Part shown: positions 1 through 8,130 of the stretch, piece by piece
How positions within the stretch are numbered: the stretch's first letter is position 1
Layout: the number at the start of each line of letters is the position of its first letter
The notes under the pieces: generated by a model
Told to the model about the DNA's origin: nothing
What the model saw: the letters and a program-made list of their open reading frames with translations, nothing else
Databases searched by the model: none
Translations under genes and position numbers: made by a program
NCBI RefSeq assembly: GCF_008065375.1
Contig: NZ_VJYI01000003.1
Span: 62,001 to 126,000, forward strand
Source: Nonomuraea sp. SYSU D8015
GTDB lineage: Bacteria > Actinomycetota > Actinomycetes > Streptosporangiales > Streptosporangiaceae
Length of the DNA stretch: 64,000 bases
Direction of reading: 5' to 3'

Positions 1-208
1 TGCCCGCGCCGGTGCCGCAGCACACGTCCAGTCCGTGCCCGAACGGGCCGAGCGGACGCAGAGCGTCGGCGGTGGCGTCGAGAACGCTGTCGGGGGTGCG
101 GAAAGGCGTGTGGTCGAACTTCGGGGCCAGCAGGTCGTAGCCGCGCTCGACCGAGGACAGTGCCTGGACCACCAGTTCACGCAGCGACGGGCCTTGAGGC
201 GAGAACAT
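1..208 (-). CDS. Class I SAM-dependent methyltransferase, N-terminal part only
   Basis: The gene runs off the left edge, so only the first 69 codons are visible. The translation starts MFSPQGPSLRELVV and reaches LDVCCGTGAG at about residues 60-69. That is motif I of Rossmann-fold methyltransferases, the loop that binds S-adenosylmethionine. The ATG at 208 gives the expected spacing of about 60 residues before motif I. No strong ribosome site precedes it; a GGGAAG lies about 15 bases upstream. The methyl acceptor cannot be judged because the rest is outside the window. Confidence 0.7.
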   Translation of the reverse strand, partial: MFSPQGPSLRELVVQALSSVERGYDLLAPKFDHTPFRTPDSVLDATADALRPLGPFGHGLDVCCGTGAG

Positions 209-472
209 CAGCCAAGGGTACTTCCCAGACGCCGGGCGGGCGGTCGGCTCCCCGATCCCATCTCACCACGAGCAGCCCGCCTACGGCGATCGGCACCCGG
301 TGCGGCACCGTGAGGAGCATTTCCGACACGTATGGGGCCCGGCTCCCGCACCGCGGCCCCGGCGACCACGACGAGTTCTGCTCCGACGTCGCGATCCGGC
401 CGCTGTGGGGACGGCCGCGTCCAGCTCGTCATCGGGGCGCCGGGTGAGCGCGAGGACGGCTCGGGCCGTCGC

Positions 473-1309
473 CTAGCTCGGCGGCTCGATGTCGCAGTGG
501 AGTACGAGTTCGCCGGGCTGCTCGCGGTTCTGGGCAAGCAGCAGGGGTGTGGGCAGCACGTACGGCTCTGCCGCCGCCATGTCCACCTCGTAGCCGAGGT
601 CGGCGAGCGCGGCGGCGGTGAGCCTGCTCAGCGGGCGGACCGTCGCGTTGCCGATCCTGCTGGTCATCAACTCCTCGCCGAAGACCGACTCCCGCCAGTG
701 GCTGCCGACGCTGCCCGAGCCGCCGACGTTCTCGACCGGGACCGGGTGGGCTTCGAGCGAGCCTAGGAGCGCGCCGTACTCCCGGCCGGCCCGCTGTCCG
801 ATGAACAGCGGCTCGGCGGTGCCTTCGCCGACGAGCAGCCCGAGCCTGCGCCAGACCGTCTTGCCGATGCCGAGGACGTGGCCCATCTCGTGCGCGATGA
901 CGTCGTGGAGCCTGCCGTCGGCCTCCATCTTGTCGAGGTCCCCGGTGTCGAAGCTCATCCGGCCGACGAGCGGCAGCCCGTTCGGCCGGAACCGGAGCGG
1001 CAGGGCCTGGCCGAGGATGGTGCCCGGCCCGTCGATCTTGGCGCCCTCCGCGACGATGACGATGTCGTCGATCAGTTCGCCGGGGGTGACGCCGTCCGGG
1101 AGCCCGGGGCCCGGACTGACCTCCGCCTCAGGCTGGTCGCCGACGATCACCCTGGTCCACCGGCGTGCCGCGGCCTTGAACGCGGCCTGCTGGGTCACGC
1201 TCAGCCCGTCGAGGAAGCGCACCTCGATGGTGTACGGGCTCTCCTCCCTGCCCAGCGCCTTGACCCTGTCAGGGCTTGCGCTCGCACGGAACACCTCGAA
1301 ATCTGACAT
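473..1309 (-). CDS. Leishmanolysin-like (M8-type) zinc metalloprotease
   Basis: A 278-residue protein with the metzincin-style zinc site HEMGHVLGIG near residue 140. A third likely zinc ligand, His of GSHWRES, follows at about residue 202, and ELMTS right after it fits a Met-turn. The long gap between the HExxH helix and the third His is typical of leishmanolysin-like (M8) peptidases rather than matrixins. An upstream in-frame ATG at 1318 abuts the AGGAG site with no spacing, whereas the ATG at 1309 lies 8 bases from it, so 1309 is preferred. No signal peptide or membrane segment is visible, which is odd for this family. The substrate is unknown. The gene lies 92 bases beyond the end of the GAP-like gene on the same strand. 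Confidence 0.75.
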   Translation of the reverse strand: MSDFEVFRASASPDRVKALGREESPYTIEVRFLDGLSVTQQAAFKAAARRWTRVIVGDQPEAEVSPGPGLPDGVTPGELIDDIVIVAEGAKIDGPGTILGQALPLRFRPNGLPLVGRMSFDTGDLDKMEADGRLHDVIAHEMGHVLGIGKTVWRRLGLLVGEGTAEPLFIGQRAGREYGALLGSLEAHPVPVENVGGSGSVGSHWRESVFGEELMTSRIGNATVRPLSRLTAAALADLGYEVDMAAAEPYVLPTPLLLAQNREQPGELVLHCDIEPPS

Positions 1310-1401
1310 CTGCACCATCTCCTGGAAGAGGTCTCTTCCGAGATGGTCCGCCGATCGGCCGGAAAGCGCCTGAGTACCCCCTACCTAGTTCAGTGGATGC
1401 A

Positions 1402-2082
1402 CTAGCCCCATGGAGTGACGACGGTTACTTCCGTGAACAGTGTGTCCGCTGCCTCCAGCAGGATCAGGCATCCCGCTATCCAGACGATCCAGCTCAGTAA
1501 TGCGCGGGATCCGGAGGAGATCTTGTTCTGCCACCGCTCGAACCGTTCACGCAGCCGTTCGCCCAGGGCGGCCCATGCGACGAAGAGCAGGATGCCTGGA
1601 ATCACCATGATGATCACGTACGCGCCGAGGAGCGGCGACCATTGGACGGCGGGCAGGCCGGCGGAGGTCATGATGCCGATCGCGCCGAAGTACGGCACGG
1701 CCGTGGAGAACTCGAACAGCCAGGTCGCCAGCCCCAGCAGCAGCATCGAGCGCATGGTGAAGGACCGGGCCCGGAGGGGCGCACGTTGGGCGTTCTTGCC
1801 GGGGATGAAGTAGCTCCCCACGATGAGCGCCGCGCCGACGACGGCCTGTCCCCAGGCCCAGGGGGTGTCGTCGACATGCGGCACGACCGCGCCGAGGCCG
1901 AGCATGAGCAGGACGCCCAAGGCGAAGTACGCGATCGCGACCGATCCGAGGTACACGCCGAGCAGCGCACCGACGCGGTGTGGCCTGGACAGCAGCAGAT
2001 AGAGGGTTGTCCCGATCACGGCGGGGCTCAGCGTGTCGAGCAGGGCCAGTCCGAGCACCGCCCCGATTGTCCCGATCGACAA
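1402..2082 (-). CDS. GAP/Sap family integral membrane protein
   Basis: A 226-residue, strongly hydrophobic protein with about six membrane segments. It opens MSIGTIGAVLGLALLDTLSP, the N-terminal pattern of the GAP (Sap, sulfolipid-1-addressing) family, relatives of which act in export of surface glycolipids in mycobacteria and actinomycetes. The TTG at 2082 is chosen because AAGGAG (2089-2094) sits 6 bases upstream; an earlier TTG at 2115 has no such site. It is transcribed divergently from a TetR gene whose putative operators lie in the shared promoter, so repression by that TetR is likely. The cargo is unknown. Confidence 0.7.
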   Translation of the reverse strand: MSIGTIGAVLGLALLDTLSPAVIGTTLYLLLSRPHRVGALLGVYLGSVAIAYFALGVLLMLGLGAVVPHVDDTPWAWGQAVVGAALIVGSYFIPGKNAQRAPLRARSFTMRSMLLLGLATWLFEFSTAVPYFGAIGIMTSAGLPAVQWSPLLGAYVIIMVIPGILLFVAWAALGERLRERFERWQNKISSGSRALLSWIVWIAGCLILLEAADTLFTEVTVVTPWG

Positions 2083-2115
2083 ACCTGTCTCCTTCCGGGA
2101 GCCGAGGAGCCGCAA

Positions 2116-2132
2116 CTAACACGCCTGTGTTA
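2116..2132. promoter_or_regulatory. TetR operator, copy 1
   Basis: CTAACACGCCTGTGTTA contains the inverted repeat TAACAC-gcct-GTGTTA. A second copy with almost the same sequence lies 23 bp away centre to centre. Both lie between the divergent GAP and TetR genes, where an autoregulating TetR would bind. Confidence 0.6.
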
Positions 2133-2158
2133 CTTAAACTAGCACATGCGTGTTAGTA
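2130..2158 (+). promoter_or_regulatory. Promoter of the TetR gene (leaderless)
   Basis: TTACTT (2130-2135) and TAGTAT (2153-2158) are separated by 17 bp. Transcription would start about 7 bases later, at or next to the GTG at 2166, and there is no ribosome site before that GTG. A leaderless mRNA, common in actinomycetes, is the simplest reading. Confidence 0.45.
2139..2156. promoter_or_regulatory. TetR operator, copy 2
   Basis: Read on the minus strand this is CTAACACGCATGTGCTAG, matching copy 1 at all but two of the shared positions. It overlaps the predicted -10 box of the TetR gene, so binding here would repress the regulator's own promoter. Confidence 0.6.
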
Positions 2159-2165
2159 TGTGAAC

Positions 2166-2825
2166 GTGCCACGACTCGTCGATCACGACCAGCGACGGGC
2201 CGAGCTCGGCGAGGCCGCCATCCGGGTGATCCTGCGCGAAGGCCTTGCCGGCGTGACCGTCCGCGGAGTCGCCGCCGAGGCCGGCTGGTCCACCGGGTCC
2301 CTGCGGCACTACTTCAGAAATCAGCACGAATTGCAGGCCTACGTCGTCCAGGCCACCACCGACACCCTCCGTCGACGGGTCCTCCCCCGCGCCCAGCGGC
2401 CCCGCACCCAAGGGTCGGTGGTCGAGCAGATCGCCTCGATCGTGGAGGAGATGCTGCCGCTGGACGACGAGCGGCGCGAGGAATACGCGCTCTGGTCAGC
2501 GGTCGTGGAATGGGAGCGTCAGCACCCTCCGGAAGGAGGCTCTGTGGCGTGGAACGACCAACGGGCGCTGCACCGCCAGTGCATCGCCGCCCTGCGCGGA
2601 TACGAGCCGGTCCGCGAGCCGAGCCAGGCCATGCTCCCGCACCCTGATGCCCAGGTCGAGCTCTGGGCGGCGCTCCTGCACACGTTCGTCGACGGACTCG
2701 CCTCCCAGATCATGAACACACCCGGCCAAGTGTCCGCCGGCACCGCCGCACAACTGCTGCGTTCACTGCTGGAGGCCGTACCTCGCGGGCCACTGGACGA
2801 CGAGAGCGGCCGGGACCGGCCGTGA
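2166..2825 (+). CDS. TetR family transcriptional regulator
   Basis: A 219-residue repressor. The N-terminal helix-turn-helix spans about residues 10-55, with VRGVAAEAGWSTGSLRHYF as the recognition part. The remaining all-alpha ligand and dimer domain is typical of TetR_C families. An in-frame GTG at 2160 is also possible, but MPRLVDHDQRR from 2166 is the usual start for this subfamily and fits a leaderless transcript. Two operator copies lie directly upstream, in the promoter shared with the divergent membrane-protein gene, so it probably represses itself and that gene. The inducer is unknown. Confidence 0.85.
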   Translation: MPRLVDHDQRRAELGEAAIRVILREGLAGVTVRGVAAEAGWSTGSLRHYFRNQHELQAYVVQATTDTLRRRVLPRAQRPRTQGSVVEQIASIVEEMLPLDDERREEYALWSAVVEWERQHPPEGGSVAWNDQRALHRQCIAALRGYEPVREPSQAMLPHPDAQVELWAALLHTFVDGLASQIMNTPGQVSAGTAAQLLRSLLEAVPRGPLDDESGRDRP

Positions 2826-3011
2826 TCACAGACCTGGATCGTCAGCCCAGTTCAGCGCGCCTTTGCGCCGATAGTAGTCGGAGACCCGCTGCTCGGGCTT
2901 CCCCACCGCCCATCGAGCGATCGGCGCCGCGTCGACGACGCGACCGTCACGGACGACGATCGCGAATGTCTGACTCTGCGGCACCGACGAGGCCCGGCGC
3001 GCCGAGATCAC
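2826..3011 (-). CDS. Small conserved hypothetical protein (possible fragment)
   Basis: A 61-codon frame from GTG 3011. The core, FAIVVRDGRVVDAAPIARW followed by KPEQRVSDYYRRKGA, looks like a small conserved actinomycete protein of unknown function that I have not linked to a named family. It ends one base after the convergent TetR gene. Its 5' side lies next to the frameshifted remnant at 3083-3420, so it may belong to the same decayed unit. I see no clear ribosome site. Function is not predicted. Confidence 0.35.
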   Translation of the reverse strand: MISARRASSVPQSQTFAIVVRDGRVVDAAPIARWAVGKPEQRVSDYYRRKGALNWADDPGL

Positions 3012-3082
3012 CGCCTCCCCGCTGCGGGCCTCGCGGGAGGAGCCGGCCGGGTCGCGCCCTGGCCGAGCGCCGAGACGGGGGA

Positions 3083-3420
3083 TCACACCGGTCGGAGCGT
3101 CCAGTTCTGATCGCCGTTGGAGGGGTCGCACGGGCTGCCGAAGACCTCGTTCCGCAGGCCGGCGTGCAGGCACGTCTCCTGGACGGGTTCTGCCACTTCA
3201 CCGGACGGCCCTTCCACTTGATCACGATCTGGTCGCCTCCCCATTCCCGCCTCACCGTGACGAAGGCGATGCGGTGGTTCTTGAGGTCGATGCCGCAGCG
3301 CTCCATCCGCACCAGGCCCGGGTCCTTGTTCGGCCTGCCGACGGGGAGTACTTCGCGCCGCTGTCGGCCGGGGCCGGGCCCCATGTCAGGCACATGGTCG
3401 TGCCGACGTTCCTGAATGTA
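3083..3420 (-). pseudogene. Remnant of a secreted protein with lectin-like Cys motifs
   Basis: Protein-like sequence continues across three reading frames. The first holds NVGTTMCLTWGPAPADSG, the second VGRPNKDPGLVRMERCG and DQIVIKWKGRPVKWQNP, and the third ETCLHAGLRNEVFGSPCDP and NGDQNWTLRPV before a stop at 3083. The C-terminal pattern (CLHA, then C, then NQ-W-like ending) is typical of small secreted ricin-type or lectin-like domains. Each frame change corresponds to one missing base near a C run. No start codon or signal peptide remains: the 5' side meets the hairpin at 3430-3470. This stretch and the small frame before it account for the otherwise empty 2826-3481 interval. Confidence 0.55.
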
Positions 3421-3429
3421 CGTCTTGGG

Positions 3430-3470
3430 CGCCACGAGGGGCGCCCCTGGCGGGGGCGCCCCTCGTGGCG
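3430..3470. terminator. Hairpin terminator after the LVIVD protein gene
   Basis: A perfect 18-bp stem (3430-3447 with 3453-3470) closes on a 5-base loop. It begins 12 bases past the stop codon of the minus-strand gene ending at 3482. No U tract follows, as is common for actinomycete terminators. Confidence 0.8.
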
Positions 3471-3481
3471 TCGTACTGCCG

Positions 3482-5287
3482 CTAGTCCAGATCTCTGGCC
3501 AGGTCCTTGAGCGCCTTGGCCAGGGCGGCCTGGGCCGGGTCAGAGGTCTTGAGCAGCTTGGCGGCGGTGCGCAGCTCGATCGCGGCGACCTTCTTGAGCC
3601 CCCGGCCGGCCATGCGCTCGGCCGAGTCGATGAGCTTGTCCACCGCGATGGAGATGCCCTTCTTCATCGTGCCGGCCCGCTCAGCCTGCACCTGGTACGC
3701 CCGGACCACCTCGAAGCTGGGCTGGTGGATCACCTGCGGCTGGTGCTGGGCGTTGAACACGTCGTACTTGACCTTGGCCGCGGCGGCGATCTCCGCCTTG
3801 GCCAGGTCCTTGGTCGGGGTCAGCTCGAAGACGTCCAGACCGCGAGCGATCTCCGAACCGTAGACGTTGCCGTTGTAGTAGTACGCGGACCAGATGCCGC
3901 CGGTGAACAGCTGGGTGGCGCTGATCGGGCCGCGGTCGAAGAACGCGATCTCCTTCGGCTTGGTCGAGTCGGTGAAGTCGAACACCGAGACGCCGCCCTG
4001 GTACCAGCCCTGGACCATGATGTCCCGCCCCGGCACCGGGATCAGCGACCCGTTGTGCGCGACGCAGTTCTCCGTGGTGGTCTGCACCGCGGGCATCTTG
4101 TAGTAGCTGCGGAACTCCATCTTGCCGTTCACGATGTCGAAGATGGCGTTCGCGCCCCACGACAGCTCGTCGCTCTCCCGGCAGCGCGCGCCGGTGCCGC
4201 CGCCCCACTCGTCGGTGAAGACGACCTTCTTCCCGTCGTTGCTCAGCGTCGCCGAGTGCCAGTACGCGAAGTTGGGGTCGCTGACCTCGTCCAGCCGCAC
4301 CGGGTTGGCCGGGTCGCTGGTGTCGAGCAGGATGCCGTTGCCGGCGCAGGCGCCGGCGGCCAGGTTGAGCGCCGGGAAAGAGGTGATGTCGTGGCAGGCG
4401 CTGGTGACCGGCTGCGGTGACCAGGGGCCGCCGGACGGGTGCGTCGGCGCGGGCGGGGTGTTCTGCAGGCCGTTGATCGCCCCGGTCGCCGGGTCGGTGA
4501 ACACCCGGGGCTGGCTGACGATCGCCGCGTTCTGCGGGGCGGCGAGCGGAACCTTGATGACCTCGATCCGCCACAGGGCGGTGTTCACGTCGGTCGCCGG
4601 CGCGTTCACGCAACCGGCCAGTTCCTGGCCGCTGCGCACCCCCGCGGTGCCGGAGACGTAGACGTAGACGTTGTCCCGGTCGTTCTTGCTGGTCACCACG
4701 CTGTGCGTGTGCGAGCCGCGGCAGGTCTGCACCGCGGCCACCTGGACCGGCTGGGAGATGTCGCTGATGTCGAAGATCCGTACGCCGCGGAAGCGCTCGG
4801 GGTTCACGGGGCCGGGGGCGCCCTGGGTGCCGCAGTCGAGCCGGCCGCGGTTCTCCTCGACCGACATGAACAGCAGGTTGCCGTACACCGACATGTCGCC
4901 CTGGCCGCCCGGGCAGACCACGGAGGTCTTCAGGACCGGTTGGGACGGCGTGGAGACGTCATAGATGTTGAAACCGTGGAAATTTCCGACGAACGCGTAT
5001 TTGCCGCCGAATGCGAGGTCAGAGTTGGCGAGTGCTAGATTGCCCGGGTTGTCAGCCTGATAGAAGCCCTCCGGCCTATTCTGGTGGCCGACGAGCTGGA
5101 TCCCGCTGGCCGCCTGCTGGGCGTCGAGCCATCCGGCCCCCAGGCCCACCCGCGGGTCGACCTGGGACGGAGCCGGCTCGGCCAACACCGCCGCGCTGGG
5201 CAGCATTCCGGCTAAGATCACCCCCGCGGCGATCACAGCCAGGCCGCGTAACCCGGCGCGACGTCGTGCTCTCCTGCTCTCCTGCAT
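3482..5287 (-). CDS. Secreted LVIVD-repeat (beta-propeller-like) protein
   Basis: A 601-residue exported protein. Residues 1-33 form a signal peptide: a run of arginines, then a hydrophobic core, then AVLAEPAPS. The body contains several repeats of the LVIVD type, for example NFHGFNIYDVSTPSQPVL, GVRIFDISDISQPVQV, DTSDPANPVRLDEVSDP and GVSVFDFTDSTKPKEI; these are thought to fold as a beta-propeller. Several conserved Cys and His residues occur (for example RGSHTHSVV and TENCVAHNGSLIPV). The last 100 residues are helical and Lys/Ala-rich. The ATG at 5287 follows an AAGGAGG site; an upstream extension to 5386 would put 33 unlikely residues before the signal peptide. The biochemical role of the family is unknown. 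It diverges from the DUF305 lipoprotein gene. Confidence 0.8.
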   Translation of the reverse strand: MQESRRARRRAGLRGLAVIAAGVILAGMLPSAAVLAEPAPSQVDPRVGLGAGWLDAQQAASGIQLVGHQNRPEGFYQADNPGNLALANSDLAFGGKYAFVGNFHGFNIYDVSTPSQPVLKTSVVCPGGQGDMSVYGNLLFMSVEENRGRLDCGTQGAPGPVNPERFRGVRIFDISDISQPVQVAAVQTCRGSHTHSVVTSKNDRDNVYVYVSGTAGVRSGQELAGCVNAPATDVNTALWRIEVIKVPLAAPQNAAIVSQPRVFTDPATGAINGLQNTPPAPTHPSGGPWSPQPVTSACHDITSFPALNLAAGACAGNGILLDTSDPANPVRLDEVSDPNFAYWHSATLSNDGKKVVFTDEWGGGTGARCRESDELSWGANAIFDIVNGKMEFRSYYKMPAVQTTTENCVAHNGSLIPVPGRDIMVQGWYQGGVSVFDFTDSTKPKEIAFFDRGPISATQLFTGGIWSAYYYNGNVYGSEIARGLDVFELTPTKDLAKAEIAAAAKVKYDVFNAQHQPQVIHQPSFEVVRAYQVQAERAGTMKKGISIAVDKLIDSAERMAGRGLKKVAAIELRTAAKLLKTSDPAQAALAKALKDLARDLD

Positions 5288-5486
5288 GGGTCGCACCCCT
5301 CCTTTTCTGGTGTTCGGCGTGACCCCACGCGCCGTGCCGCAGCCCGGAAGGACCGGATGTCCGGCCGGACCGCCGGTGTTCGGCACGACGGTTATGCGGA
5401 CACTAAAGTAATTTGGTGAGCGGTGCTATATCTCGTCCGATTTTCCGGATATGACCGATATCTGCCATTTGAAGCGAGCGTCCGTC

Positions 5487-6122
5487 ATGATCTCGTTACG
5501 CCTCCTCGTCCCCCCGCTCCTGATCGTGACCGCCCTGGTCACCGGGTGCACGGCCGACAAGCCCTCGGTGACCGTCGTGCAGCCGGGAAAGCCAGGCGAG
5601 AGCGGCCAGGCGGTGCCGCTGGACGAGATCCAGCAGCCCGACACCGGGTACACCGACGCGGACGTACGGTTCATGCAGGGGATGATCCGCCACCACGCCC
5701 AGGCGCTGGAGATGACCGGCCTGGTCGCCGGGCGTACCGAGAGCACGAGCCTGCCGCGTTTCGCCAAGCGCATCGAGATCTCCCAGCGGGACGAGATGGA
5801 CCTGATGGTGCGCTGGCTGCGCGACCGCCTGGAACAGGTGCCCAACGTGGACTCCGGGCACGGCCACGGCGGCGGCCGGCTGATGCCGGGCATGCTCACC
5901 GAGGCCCAGCTCGCCGAGCTTCGGGGGGCCAAGGGCGAGCAGTTCGACCGGCTCTTCTACCGGTACATGATCCAGCATCACACCGGCGCGCTGCAGATGG
6001 TGGAGCGGCTGTACGCCGAGAAGGGCGGCCTGGAGCCGGAGATCAACCAGTTCGCCACCCACGTCGACTCCGACCAGCGCATTGAGATCGCCCGCATGCA
6101 GCAGCTCCTCACCGACCTCTGA
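5487..6122 (+). CDS. DUF305 lipoprotein, likely metal-handling
   Basis: A 211-residue protein with a lipoprotein signal: hydrophobic core and lipobox LVTGC with the acylated Cys at residue 21. Two DUF305 halves follow, each with a His pair: MQGMIRHHAQALEM near residues 63-77 and YMIQHHTGALQM near 157-168. The ferritin-like four-helix fold and paired His suggest metal or copper binding on the outer face of the membrane; this is family inference. An upstream in-frame ATG at 5451 would add 12 residues before the signal peptide and is less likely. It converges on the F420-type oxidoreductase gene, leaving only 18 bases between them. Confidence 0.82.
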   Translation: MISLRLLVPPLLIVTALVTGCTADKPSVTVVQPGKPGESGQAVPLDEIQQPDTGYTDADVRFMQGMIRHHAQALEMTGLVAGRTESTSLPRFAKRIEISQRDEMDLMVRWLRDRLEQVPNVDSGHGHGGGRLMPGMLTEAQLAELRGAKGEQFDRLFYRYMIQHHTGALQMVERLYAEKGGLEPEINQFATHVDSDQRIEIARMQQLLTDL

Positions 6123-6140
6123 ACCCACGCCCGGCAGTCG

Positions 6141-7091
6141 TCAACGCCCGCCGTCCAGTTGCGGCAGCACCTTGGCCGCGATCAATTCAAGGTGATCGAG
6201 GTCGGCGAAGTCGAGCAGGCGAAGATGCACCCGGGTGGCGCCGATCGCGGCGAACTCGCCGATCCGGTCGACGAGCTGGGCGGGTGAGCCGATCACCGGA
6301 TCCTCCGGGGGCAGCGCGCTCGGCACGTGCAGCGGGGCCGCCCGGCGCCGGGCCTCGGCGTCGTCGCGCCCGATCGCGACGACGACGCCGACGGACAGCA
6401 CCAGCGGAGCACGGCCGTCCCGAGTCCGGCCGATCCGCTCCTGCGCCTCGGCGACCCGCCCGAACGCCTCCGCGGTCTCCGGCACGTTCCTGAACGGCAG
6501 GTTGAACTCGTCGGCGTAGCGGGCGGCGAGCCGCGGGGTGCGCTTCGGTCCGCGGCCGCCGATGATGATCGGCGGCCGGGGCCGCTGCACCGGCCTGGGC
6601 AGGGCAGGGGCGTCGACCAGCCGGTAATGCTTCCCCTGGTGGCTGAACCGGGCGCCGGGCGGCGTGGCCCACAGCCCCGTGACGATGGCGAGCTGCTCCT
6701 CCAGCCGGTCGAAGCGCTCACCGAGCGGGGGGAACGGGATGCCGTAGGCGGTGTGCTCCCGCTCGTACCAGCCCGTGCCGAGGCCCAGCTCCACCCGGCC
6801 CCCGCTCATCTGGTCCACCTGCGCGACGGACACCGCGAGGGGCCCGGGCAGCCGGAAGGTCGCCGAGGAGACCAGCGTGCCCAGCCGGATCCGGGAGGTC
6901 TCCCTGGCCAGGCCGGCCAGCGTCACCCAGGCGTCCGTGGGGCCGGGCAGGCCGCCCTCGAGCTCCATGGACCGGTAGTGGTCGGCGCGGAGGAAGCCCT
7001 CGAACCCGCCGTCCTCGGCCAGCCGCGCCATCCGCAGCTGATCGTCGTAGGTGGCGCCGCGATGCGGTTCGGTGAAGACGCACACGCGCAT
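6141..7091 (-). CDS. LLM-class F420-dependent oxidoreductase
   Basis: A 316-residue luciferase-like TIM-barrel protein (MRVCVFTEPHRG...). It shows the family patterns GLGTGWYEREHTAYG and PPIIIGGRGPKRTPRLAARYADEFN, which help bind a deazaflavin or flavin. The start is the ATG at 7091, 8 bases after GAGAGGA; a GTG at 7097 overlaps the ATPase stop as GTGA and is a real alternative. It is co-transcribed after the ABC ATPase gene, which suggests that it oxidises the imported compound or a product of it. Such genes next to NitT/TauT-type importers often act on sulfonates or heterocycles, but the substrate is not predictable here. Confidence 0.8.
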   Translation of the reverse strand: MRVCVFTEPHRGATYDDQLRMARLAEDGGFEGFLRADHYRSMELEGGLPGPTDAWVTLAGLARETSRIRLGTLVSSATFRLPGPLAVSVAQVDQMSGGRVELGLGTGWYEREHTAYGIPFPPLGERFDRLEEQLAIVTGLWATPPGARFSHQGKHYRLVDAPALPRPVQRPRPPIIIGGRGPKRTPRLAARYADEFNLPFRNVPETAEAFGRVAEAQERIGRTRDGRAPLVLSVGVVVAIGRDDAEARRRAAPLHVPSALPPEDPVIGSPAQLVDRIGEFAAIGATRVHLRLLDFADLDHLELIAAKVLPQLDGGR

Positions 7092-7093
7092 GC

Positions 7094-7879
7094 TCACTGT
7101 CCTCTCTCCCGGGTCACCGCCGACGTGCCCCACCCCATCAGCAGCTCGTGCAGATCGGCGCTGCATCGTGCGACCTCTTCGAAATGGGCGTTGCGCCCCA
7201 GGGTCCGCGGACGCGGGATGCGGATGTCGACCACCTCCCGGATCCGTCCCGGACGCGGCGTGAGAACCACCACCCGGTCGGCCAGGAGCACCGCCTCGTC
7301 GATGGAGTGGGTGACGAAGACGATGGTCGACGCGTTCTCCATGTGCACGCGCTGCAACTCCACCGACAGTTCCTCACGGGTGATCGCGTCGAGCGCGGAG
7401 AACGGCTCGTCCATCAACATCACCCGGGGGTTGCCGATGAGCGACCGGCAGAGGGAGACCCGCTGCTGCATGCCGCCGGACAGCTCGTGCGGCAGGCGCT
7501 TCTCGAAGCCGGCCAGTCCGGTCATCTCCAGAAGTCGCATGGCGCGCTCACGATGCGCCGCCCGCCGCCAGCCGAAGATCTCCACCGGGAGCAGCACATT
7601 GTCGATGACCGACCGCCAGGGCAGCAGCGCGGGCCGCTGGAAGAGCATCGCGATGTCGCGCCGCGCCTTGGTGACCCGCTCGCCGGCGACCGTGATCTCA
7701 CCTGCGGTCGGCGGCAATAAACCGGCGATAAGCCTCAGAAGTGTAGATTTACCGCATCCTGATCGGCCGACCAGGGCGACGAACTCGCCCTCGGCCACGG
7801 TCAGGTCGATGCCGCGCAGTGCCTCCACGACTCCGGAACGTCCACCGAAACTGCGGGAAACCCCGGACAGCCCAATCAT
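7094..7879 (-). CDS. ABC transporter ATP-binding protein, NitT/TauT type
   Basis: A 261-residue ATPase with Walker A GRSGCGKST (about 38-46), signature LSGGMQQR (about 137), Walker B VMLMDEPF (about 160) and H-loop VTHS. The sequence resembles SsuB/TauB/NrtD. The ATG at 7879 (MIGLSGVSRSF) has a GGAGAG site upstream; a longer reading frame to 7942 adds residues with no homology pattern. It is divergent from the matching substrate-binding and permease genes at 8131-9995, so the transporter is split over one shared promoter. Its stop overlaps a possible start of the oxidoreductase gene. Confidence 0.9.
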   Translation of the reverse strand: MIGLSGVSRSFGGRSGVVEALRGIDLTVAEGEFVALVGRSGCGKSTLLRLIAGLLPPTAGEITVAGERVTKARRDIAMLFQRPALLPWRSVIDNVLLPVEIFGWRRAAHRERAMRLLEMTGLAGFEKRLPHELSGGMQQRVSLCRSLIGNPRVMLMDEPFSALDAITREELSVELQRVHMENASTIVFVTHSIDEAVLLADRVVVLTPRPGRIREVVDIRIPRPRTLGRNAHFEEVARCSADLHELLMGWGTSAVTRERGQ

Positions 7880-8130
7880 GCGCGCAGCTCTCCATCTGAC
7901 TGCGGTTTTTACCCAGTCGAACCAGAGTATACGGATTGACAAGAAATGGAAGTCTTGTGTGGCCAGATACCATTTGTTGTAATATTCAGCGCGATTCCAT
8001 CTGAGGACTCAGGCACCTCGTACGCTGTCCGCGACAGCCGCTCCGCGACATCACCTCACCGATGATCTCCCCGCTCCGCCCCCGGACGTCCTTCGCAGGC
8101 CGATCGGCGCCGGCTGAAAGGAAACGGTGC
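7880..8130. promoter_or_regulatory. Divergent promoter region of the split ABC transporter
   Basis: The 251-base interval between the divergent ATPase and binding-protein genes has an AT-rich stretch (about 7905-7990), unusual for this window. It includes the inverted repeat ACAAGA-n8-TCTTGT at 7940-7959 and -10-like boxes on both strands: TAATAT near 7980 on plus, and TATACT at 7927-7932 on minus. I do not see a convincing riboswitch fold. Confidence 0.4.

Noticed and set aside
7880..8130. A riboswitch (thiamine or SAM type) upstream of the NMT1-like binding protein
   Set aside because: I looked for the conserved cores of these classes and did not find them. Only short inverted repeats and AT-rich promoter-like sequence are present.
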